Below are positions 56,865-64,000 of a stretch of DNA of 64,000 bases, in pieces (position 1 is the stretch's first letter; the number at the start of each line of letters is the position of its first letter). The DNA is taken from assembly GCA_019671005.1 (NCBI GenBank), contig CM033714.1, forward strand, positions 57,335,741 to 57,399,740, given 5' to 3'. The notes beneath the pieces were generated by a model. The model was given only the letters and a program-made list of their open reading frames with translations, was not told the DNA's origin and searched no databases. Source of the DNA: Hibiscus mutabilis. Taxonomy: Eukaryota; Streptophyta; Magnoliopsida; Malvales; Malvaceae. Position numbers and translations under genes: made by a program.

Positions 56865-57885
56865 TATAATCACTAATTTTGTCTGGGGGACTCTTTTATC
56901 TTTGTTTTTGTTTTTATAATAATGGGCTTATATATATGTTACTACTCTAAATATTGCACTATGGGCTTTGTTTAATTTTAAATATCTGTATATATGAATG
57001 TGATTACCATTAAAACCAAAAAATCCAAAAAATGTTACCCTTTTTATTCATTAATAATCCTATGTTATATGTTATGTTTTTAAAACCAAAAAACACTAAA
57101 AAAATGTTGCTAGTAAAGTGTTGGAAATCTCATATTATACTAGTCTTATATGTGATATGTTGATATTTATTATCATAATTTGCCATATTGTCATCTAATT
57201 ATTAAATTTTTTTACCATATTAAATGTTCTACTATTGCTATTAAAACCAGAATATATATGTATATAAATTAAATAAAACCCAATGTATATAGATAAAAGC
57301 CCAAAGTTTATTAATTATCAATCCATTTACATTTTTAAAACCCACAAATTAAAAGAGATAATACAAAGCATACATTTGGCCCATTTGGCCCAAGCCCTAG
57401 GTCTAATAACCCTAATCCTACGTGTTTCCCTCTATACAGCCAAATCTAGGCCGTTAGATCTGGCTGTTGATCTAACAGTCCAGATGCAATCAAGCCGGCT
57501 CTCTAGATCCCCACGCGCCGCACGTGCGACCTCTAGCGCTATCCACGCGCGGGTGCATTTGACATGCTCGACCCTTCAGTTCTCCAGTGCCACGTTCACC
57601 ACCACAGTTGGCAGGTGAGACCAATGGCCCGATGCCACATCACCAATGTGCTCCCACAGCCATGTCGATCGTCCCCCTCCTCGACCATATCACATGCAAA
57701 ACAAAAGATAGAGTAAACAAGGGGCCAAAATAGGATGAAACGAGAAAAACACAAGGAATGTCAGAGCCGATTTTCCCCAATAAACCGGCATAATCAGAGA
57801 TACGCATGAATCATGACAAAGGACTACAAAATCCAATGGGAAATTTCATTGTATATTTTTTAATTCCTCAAAAATCATGTAATTC

Positions 57886-57898
57886 GGGGTATATAACA
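57886..57898 (+). promoter_or_regulatory. TATA-like element in Tat-type solo LTR
   Basis: GGGTATATAACAG. The position is equivalent to the TATA-like site at 3650 in LTR A. Confidence 0.4.
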
Positions 57899-58854
57899 GA
57901 AACCCTAAAATATTTGTAAGGCATTAGACAATTCCAAAGCAATAGAGCAAAAAAATGAGCCTCAAATTTCTAGAGGTATACCTCTTCCTCTTTTTCAATT
58001 TAAAGCATAAAGCATATATAGATTAGGGTTTTAGATTTTTTACCTCCGATTTTTGTCTCCCTCTTTGTGTCAGTTTATCTTCGGACGCTTCTCCTTTTTC
58101 GATTGGCATCTTTCCACGCCGACGACAAACCTACTGCCTCTCTTGGGGCCACGAATGGTGAGTCGGACGGAATGACGTTTTACAGGAGATAGTGTTTTTG
58201 TTTTTTATAAAGAAAGGAAAATGGTTCTTTTAAAAAAACAAATTCGAATATGGTTTTAGGAGTGAAAATGAAGGTTTTTTAGGTTTCTGGCGCTGGCCAG
58301 CGGTGGCTCACGGCTGCCGGTCACCAGCTTCTAGAAAATATGGTGGTTTCTGTGTTTGGGGAAGAACACCACGGTGGTGTTCATCCCCGTTTTGGAGATT
58401 GAAGAAGGGTTTTGAGAGATCAGAGGGTCGGACTTGGCCAAAAAAGGCAAAAATGGGTTTAGACCCCCATTTTATGTGTTACAACGTTTTAAAAGTGGGG
58501 TAATATCCTCATAAATATCTTCGCCCTAGCTTATTTGTGCTCGTGGTCCTTCTACATGGGAAAATCACCATATTAGTCCCTCTGCATGGGATAATCATGA
58601 GTCCATGCCATTCCGCATTTCAAAACCCTCTCCCATGTCCTTGGAACTTTTAAAGGCTTTTCAATCTCGTCCCTTTTTCTCCTTTTGATTTGGCCCTCAA
58701 ATTTTGTTTTCTATTAATTTAGTCTTTTCTCCAATGTTCAATTTAAATCTTGCACTGTTATTTCCATTAATTTTCAGCTTTATTTTCTTAATGTTATATC
58801 ATGTTATTTGGTTATAATGCGGATTTGTGATTTTATGCTTGACTTGGTGTTCAA

Positions 58855-59285
58855 TATATGTGCATTATATAGTATATAATTTTTATATAATATATAATTT
58901 TTTACTATACATATAATATATAGTTTCTATAATAGATATACAACATAGAGTTTATATAATATATATTTAGTATATAGTTTCTATATAATATATATGATAT
59001 ATGTTTTGTATAATATATATAATATATGGAGTTTTCTTTTTAAAAATATATATAATATATAGTTTTTTATATAATAATATATGTAATATAAGGTTATTTT
59101 ATAATATATATGATAGGATTTTTATAAGGTTTTTTATATATAATATAAAACTTTGTTTTTAAATATATAATATAAGCTTTCTTATAATATGTATGATACA
59201 TGGATGTTATAATATATATATATATAATATGGTTTTGAACATATGATATATTTATATATAGTATATAATGTGTAATTAAAACTTT
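58855..59285 (+). repeat. AT-rich TATATAATATATAG-type degenerate repeat
   Basis: Dozens of near-copies of ATATAATATATA interspersed with TTTTTATA or GTTTTTATA. It lies in the middle of the solo LTR, and the frame at 59094-59297 (minus) is an artefact of it. LTR A has a shorter AT-rich patch at the same relative place (4515-4650). Confidence 0.85.
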
Positions 59286-60679
59286 TTTAAAGTACACATG
59301 TGTTTTTTTTAATGTGTAGGTTTAGTTTAGATGTTTGGGCCTTTTGTGTTTTGGGCTTAGAATTAGCTTTAGCTTAGTGAGCCTTGGACCTAGTTTATAT
59401 GGGCTTTGTGTTAGTTAAGGCCTTTGGATTAGTTTAGGAATTAATATAATTAATTTAAGCCGTGTGCTCATCTCATAGGGGCACGATTTTAAATTAATTA
59501 GATTAATTTAGGATTAGTTTTAGAGTCGTAGTTAGTCTTAAGGTTTGAATCAGTTCAGTGAATTTAAGTCTACCCTTGGCTTATTGAGGTAAATGTTAAA
59601 TTCATTAAACCGATTGAACACCACTTAATTATCTTTTAAGATGAAATGGACATGGTAATTAGACCAACATTTTAATTAAAAGCTATGATTAGTTAACTTG
59701 ATTTATTTTAAATAGTATTCTAGGCTTATTGGAATACTAGTTTAAAATCAATTGAATTAATTATCATATCACAAGATAACTCATAATTTGTTAAAGTTTT
59801 CTAGCCTTCTAGTGTTAATTAACTTAGGGTTAATACTAGAATCACTTAATTAACCACTAGATCACTAATTGGATGATCTATAACTTGGGCCTTGGGTGGG
59901 CCTTTTGTGTGTTTGATTTCTAAGCTTTTCTTGTCATCCATATTAACTGTCCTCTATATGACCTCTAACATTTTAATTGCATGTTAATTAATCTAAATCA
60001 TGAAAACTAAGGTATCTATTAATTCTGATATTTGTGACGTAAGAGTTAGAGCTTAAAGGATGTTGACCAAATATTTGAATTAATTCTTACCAACTCAAGA
60101 TGAAACTAAAATTTGACAAAACTAAAACTTGACAAAACCATTACATCACATCTTAATTGCTTGCATCATGCATAAAGGTGACGTACAGGATTCGAACCAT
60201 AAACCAACACGGCAGTCAGACTTATATGATGTTGGTTTAGTCTATGGTCTGGTGTATCGTCAACCTTATTAGTTACATGTCCAATTAATTCGAACCCACC
60301 AACTTGATAAAGCTCGTATAATTAAGGTCAAATTTTCAATTAAGTACGCCGAGTTAAATTCAATTCAAATTCCATCAATTTGGAAGCAACAAATATTCAG
60401 GTACTGATTCCCGAGCATGATAGGGGTGCTAATCCTTCCCCACGCGTAACCAACTCCCAGACCCTTTCATAATGGATCTCTGGTTTTCTTATGGTGTCCG
60501 GCCTATCTTACCCAAGGGGCTGGTGGCGACTCCAAGGTTTTTATCGTTTTTAAAAGAATGAAGATTTTCAAATGTGATCCCCTTTAAAACTAATTTTTAA
60601 AGAATGATTTTTTGGACAACTTGTAGCACCGAACTTGTGAAAATCTTATAGTTTTAAAAGATATAAAAAGGTCACTACT

Positions 60680-60684
60680 AGGAT
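60680..60684 (+). repeat. Target-site duplication of Tat-type solo LTR, right (AGGAT)
   Basis: It is identical to 56860-56864. Confidence 0.88.
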
Positions 60685-61220
60685 GTGGCCGAGTTTGTTA
60701 CTCGTTGCATGGTGTGTCGGGGCGTTAAATCTGAGCATCAATTTCCTTCTAGGTTGTTGCAACCTGTTCAGATTATGGAATGGAAGTGGGAAAGGATTAC
60801 CAAGGATTTTGTGATGGGTTTGCCTTTAACACCGTCAAAAAATGATTCGATATGGGTGATTGTTGATCTTTTTATGAAGTGTGCATATTTCCTTGTTGTG
60901 CATACGACGTATGCATTGGATAAGTTGGCTAATATGTATATTGTTGAGGTGGTACGGTTGCAAGGAGTTCCTAAGTTGATTATATTGGACAGGATCCACG
61001 CTTTACATCAAGGTTTTGCAAAAGTCTTCAGACGGCTTTGGGTACGAGGCTTAACCTTAGTACGTCTTATCATCCTGAAACGGATGGACAGTCTGAACGT
61101 GTTATTCAGATTTTGGAGTATATTTTAAGGTGTTTTGTAATTGAGTTTCAAGAGACATGGGAGAACCATCTGCCATTGGTGGATTTTGATTACAATAATA
61201 GTTAACACTCAAATATCTAG
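60685..61220 (+). pseudogene. int: Integrase core of element E, right part
   Basis: The frame 60685-61128 starts in the zinc-binding domain (VAEFVTRCMVCRGVKSEHQFP, with the Cys pair intact) and has ITKDFVMGLPLTPSKNDSIW (first catalytic Asp kept) and VVHTTYALDKLANMYI. An indel near 60990 turns the SDRDPRF region into LDRIHALHQGF. The YHPETDGQSERV stretch near 61068 is present only in another frame. LVDFDYNNS ends at a TAA near 61203. Confidence 0.87.
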
Positions 61221-61867
61221 ATGGCTCCCTATGAGGCTCTTTATGGTCATAGGTGTCGTACACCTCTTTGTTGGGAGGAATCAGGAGAGAAGCATGTAGC
61301 AAGGCCCAGTTTTCTTAAGGGTACGAATGAGAAATTGAAACTCATTTGTGAAAGGCTTAAAGCGGCTTTGAGTCGACAAAAGTCCTACACAGGTTTGATG
61401 CGAAAAGAGATTGAGTATGAGGTGGGTGATAAAGTGTTTTAAAGGCTTTGCCTTGGAAGAAGGTGATGAGATTTGGACACAAGGGTAAGTTGAGCCCTAG
61501 GTTTATTGGACCTTATAAGGTGATTGAGCTTGTTGGTCCGATTGCGTATAGGTTGAGGTTACTGGCCGATCTTGAAAAGATACATGATGTTTTCCATGTG
61601 TTGATGCTTTGGAGGTATAGATCGAATCCATCACATGTTGTGCATGTTGAGGAGATTGAGTTATATCTGGCTTTGCCTTATGATGAGGAGCCTGTAAAAG
61701 TTTTGGATTCGAGCACTAAGGTTTTGCATGGAAAAACCATAGAGTTGGTCAAGATTTCTGTGGCGATATTGAGGAGTCGAGGAAGACACTTGGGAAACAA
61801 AAGAGGACATGGTGAAGTAGTTCTCTCATCTTTTTCCTTCAAGTAAATTTTGGGGATGAAATTTCTT
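61221..61867 (+). pseudogene. Integrase C-terminus and chromodomain of element E
   Basis: The frames 61221-61442 and 61448-61846 contain PYEALYGHRCRTPLCWEE, RQKSYTGLMRKEIEYEVGD, LPWKKVMRF and an intact LSPRFIGPYKVI box. Next come LEKIHDVFHVLML and the chromodomain start LPYDEEPVKVLDSSTKV. A one-base shift after IELVKI puts GVEEDTWETKEDM and FSHLFPSSK into another frame. It is a Tekay-type group-II chromodomain, broken by one frameshift and a stop. Confidence 0.88.
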
Positions 61868-61879
61868 AAGGGGGAGAGT
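61868..61879 (+). other. Polypurine tract of element E
   Basis: AAGGGGGAGAGT lies immediately before TGTAGCACCC. Confidence 0.82.
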
Positions 61880-61993
61880 TGTAGCACCCTAAAAATAGGG
61901 TTAGACATTTTGATGTTAGATCAGGTGAGGTTTGACTCGGTCAAACCAGATTAATTGATTAAATAAGTATCAAGGAATTAACATTTTAAAAAT
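61880..61993 (+). mobile_element. 3' LTR of element E, first 114 bp only
   Basis: It matches 50574-50690 (CACCCTAAAAATAGGGTTA, GTTAGATC, GGTGAGGTT), then stops at TTTTAAAAAT. The next bases belong to the gag region of element F. Confidence 0.88.
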
Positions 61994-62004
61994 TGATTCC
62001 ACTG

Positions 62005-62914
62005 AAGCTGTATGAGTAACAGATGTTCATGTAGACTGGAATTGTGGCACATAGCCAGATTGTGGCAACTACAGAAAAGTGGCAGACTTCTGGTCCCACT
62101 GCCTTCCCTTCTTTTGCGGCATAGGAGGCTTGGAGTCCATTTCAAAATCTCTTATCGGATTGGGCTTGATTCCCTTTTCTTCTTTCAGAATCCTTCTGGG
62201 AGGCTTCAGTAGAAATGACTCGGTTAACAAGAGTCTAGAAGTCCTCTATCTCCAAATCAATAAAGAAATGATGTAATTCATCATACATGCCGTCAATGAA
62301 CGTCCGACACTTTTCCTTTTCTGTGTAGATAATCTTGGTACCATATCTTGTATGCTTGCAAAAGTCGTGAATATACTGCTCCACGGGTCTTCCCCCTTGT
62401 CTCAGATGGAGGAACTTCTTATGCCTCTCAGCGATGTAGTAGTCACTATCGTACTTCTTGCGGAACTCTGAAGGAAGAAGTCCCATGTAACTCGATGTTC
62501 AGGCACAGTGAGTGTCACGGTGTCCCACCAACTATGTGCTTCTTCAGCGATCAATGCCAAGGCACATTCTAGTTTGTGCTCCTCGGGGCACTTCATTTGC
62601 TTGTTCAAAACTTTGAGCGTATTCTCCAGCCAATATTCTACGATTTCAGGATTACCTAGGTCCTGGCCAATAAAGGTATAAACCAGATACTGCTTGAGCT
62701 TATCAATAGGAGCTCTCGATATAGGTAGAGGTGCTTCAGCAGGCTGAGGAGTGGTTCTTGTCAGATTTGTAGGCATCGGAGGAGGATGAGATAGGTCATT
62801 TTTCCCAACTTGTTCAGGCCTTGCTTCGGGCCTCAGATTATCCCCCTCAGTCGAGAAAGAGTTGGGGTTTGGTTCATCAACAGCGCGTCTATCAGTAGGC
62901 GCCGACATTTTCAA
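62005..62914 (-). pseudogene. gag: Gag of element F, broken and truncated
   Basis: The capsid polyprotein. From the ATG at 62914 (after an in-frame leader MKMSAPTDRRAVDEPNP) come a Pro/Thr-rich region, then the gag core: PEIVEYWLENTLKVL, CPEEHKLECALALIAEEAHSWW and EHRVTWDFFLQ. A frameshift near 62480 leads to EFRKKYDSDYYIAERHKKFL, LRQGGRPVEQYIHDF and FIDGMYDELHHFF, with a stop at 62235. A basic Lys/Arg/Ser region is readable beyond it, with a TGA near 62150. No zinc knuckle remains before the junction. The style matches Tekay gags and differs clearly from the gag of C. Confidence 0.88.
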
Positions 62915-63041
62915 ATCTAATTACACAAAGAGATTGAATCGTGTAAGCTGCAAGTCACAGATAACATATATAAATAACTCCTAGGTGGCATAAGTATATA
63001 CAGACTAGTAACGGCTTCAGTTTAGTCCTAGAATCGACTAT

Positions 63042-63059
63042 ACCTAGGCTCTAATACCA
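63042..63059 (-). other. Primer binding site of element F (tRNA-iMet)
   Basis: The minus strand reads TGGTATTAGAGCCTAGGT, one transition from TGGTATCAGAGCCTAGGT, about 4 bp from the LTR end. Confidence 0.87.
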
Positions 63060-63063
63060 TAAC

Positions 63064-64000
63064 TGTAACACCCTCTTCCTAGTCTCATAGAGAACCGGGT
63101 CAGAAAGTGTTATCAGAAACTTATTCAGAGATCGGAAGATGAAATCGAAGTTTGAAACTTGTTCGGAATATTTTAATAGTTATTCTTAAGACTTATCGAA
63201 CTGATTCGCTACTAGTCTTATTAGAATTGGGGTCAATTTTAATATTTTTCAAATTTAGGGACTAGATCATAAAATTTATAAATTAGCAATCCTATGTAGA
63301 ATCTTTTATTACCAACTTGTAATTAAACTTAACAATTATTGATCTGTGATGTTTCGTTACTATCGGATATCGTTAACCTGATCAATTAGACCGTATAGTT
63401 ATTAGTGACCAATTTGTAAACTGACCAAATTCTGTTTTATGCCTTATAACAGATTTAACTAGCACCGTATCGATACCCTATGAGCCGTATCGATACACCG
63501 TGCTTATTTATAGATTTCCAGATTCAATGGATGTCAAACCCATACTGATACCAGTTGACTGTTTTAACCCCGTACCGATACGCTATAAGACCGTATCGAT
63601 ACCAATTTTCATCCCTAATTCCAATGACCAATTTTTGTACCGATACGCCCAAACTGTATCGATACACCATGTTCCTTAAGCCAAATTTATGTCTAACCGT
63701 ATCGATATGCCATCACCCGTATCGATACGCCTTGACCTGTAATGATAGAATTTTCCTGGTTTTTATTCGATTTACCCTTCCAAACGTTATCCAAATTTTA
63801 CCATAAAATTATAAATCCATATTTTTAATAGAATATAAAATTTTAGGTTGTTCCGAATTCATTTACTAGGATTTTACCTTTTCGTACATTAAAGCTGATT
63901 TTAGCTAGATTGCTGAGTCCAAAACACACCAAAATGCACATACATCACCTAGACACTACCAGGCTTATACAAACGTACCAAAATAGGTCATTGTAACTTA
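63064..64000 (-). mobile_element. 5' LTR of element F, partial
   Basis: The minus-strand LTR 3' end is GGGTGTTACA at 63064; the LTR continues past the right edge. It contains the densest palindrome array of the window (63467-63728). The plus frame 63555-63806 merely translates that array. Confidence 0.85.
63467..63728 (-). repeat. Paired palindrome array GTATCGATAC in LTR F
   Basis: Eight decamers: 63467, 63487, 63572, 63593, 63637, 63656, 63699 and 63719. They form four pairs with steps of 20, 21, 19 and 20 bp. Five are exactly GTATCGATAC, two are GTACCGATAC, and one is GTATCGATAT. A weaker copy is at 63542. Confidence 0.88.

Larger units (their letters stand above)
56865..60679 (+). mobile_element. 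Solo LTR of a Tat/Ogre-type element
   Basis: 3815 bp flanked by AGGAT duplications within the integrase of E. It starts TATAATCACTAATTTTGTC (TG mutated) and ends GGTCACTACT. Its 3' part has GGGGTGCTAATCC, CCAACTCCC, GGTGTCCGGCC and TGGTGGCGACTCC, the Tat LTR signature also seen in A and B. Its 5' half matches LTR A in order. It contains no pol domain. Small frames (57283-57618, 58303-58503) are not convincing genes. Confidence 0.87.
50574..61993 (+). mobile_element. Element E: Tekay-type chromovirus, gag/protease region replaced
   Basis: It comprises a 5' LTR at 50574-53614, primer binding site, a 1.8-kb unrecognised segment, RT, RNase H, integrase (split by a solo LTR), chromodomain, polypurine tract and the first 114 bp of the 3' LTR. 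The LTR start (TATAACACCC / TGTAGCACCC) marks a family different from C. It is inserted in the integrase of C'. The right end is lost in a junction with element F. Confidence 0.88.
61994..64000 (-). mobile_element. Element F: 5' end of a minus-strand Tekay-type element
   Basis: 5' LTR (63064 to beyond 64000), primer binding site at 63042-63059, and gag at 62005-62914. Everything downstream of gag is missing because of the junction with E at about 61994. Confidence 0.87.

Noticed and set aside
57283..57618. 111-codon plus-strand frame as a host gene
   Set aside because: It lies in the solo LTR, in a block shared with LTR A where the frame is not kept.
58855..59285. Possible matrix-attachment or replication-origin-like AT stretch
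   Set aside because: AT richness alone is not evidence; it lies inside an LTR and fits simple-sequence expansion.
63467..63728. CRISPR-like array (short repeats with spacers)
   Set aside because: The repeats are 10 bp with irregular spacers, and the context is plant LTR DNA.
1..64000. tRNA, rRNA or microRNA genes
   Set aside because: No cloverleaf-like gene or conserved RNA was recognised; tRNA similarity is limited to primer binding sites.

Overview
The window is plant nuclear DNA, almost certainly from a dicot. Essentially all of it is transposable-element sequence, dominated by Ty3/Gypsy LTR retrotransposons of the Tekay/Del (chromovirus), Athila and Tat/Ogre groups. The basis is family-specific coding motifs, initiator-Met, Arg-type and Asp-type primer binding sites, long LTRs and 5-bp target duplications. 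No intact host gene is visible. Every coding region carries stops, frameshifts or lost catalytic residues. The species cannot be fixed from the sequence alone.

Left stack (1-29913): a Tat/Ogre-type element 'A' enters from the left edge. Only its 3' internal part (1-2940, with a 1.5-kb tandem duplication) and its 3' LTR are present. That LTR (2941-4860 plus 29564-29913) was split by element 'B' (4861-29563), a Tat-like element with gag but no recognisable pol. The 3' LTR of B was in turn split by element 'C' (16685-27855), a complete but dead Tekay-type chromovirus with a CpG-decayed 5-bp target duplication. A itself landed in a FAR1/MULE transposase-like gene (29914-31659, minus), cutting it just after its SWIM zinc finger. 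A second MULE N-terminal fragment lies at 32503-32901.

Right stack (32927-62000): an Athila element 'D' lies on the minus strand (32927-45974). Its integrase is split by a solo Tekay-type LTR 'G' (36582-40046) with a perfect GTTGG duplication. The outer LTR of D is cut by a 3' half-copy of a Tekay element, C' (45975-50573, minus), close kin of C. C' is cut by Tekay-type element 'E' (50574-61993, plus), whose usual gag/protease region is an unrecognised 1.8-kb segment. The integrase of E is split by a 3.8-kb Tat-type solo LTR (56865-60679, duplication AGGAT). E ends abruptly in a chimeric junction with the gag of a further minus-strand Tekay-type element 'F', whose 5' LTR runs off the right edge (63064-64000).

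The most unusual signal is in the 3' part of the Tekay LTRs: arrays of 10-bp palindromes (GTAYCGRTAC) in pairs set about 20 bp apart. They recur at a comparable place in LTRs C, E and F. LTR C' has a different palindrome (GGTTTCGAAACC) there with the same 20-bp pairing. A second recurrent signal is a splice donor/acceptor-like pair that could define a 1.5-2.3-kb intron inside Tekay LTRs of different families.
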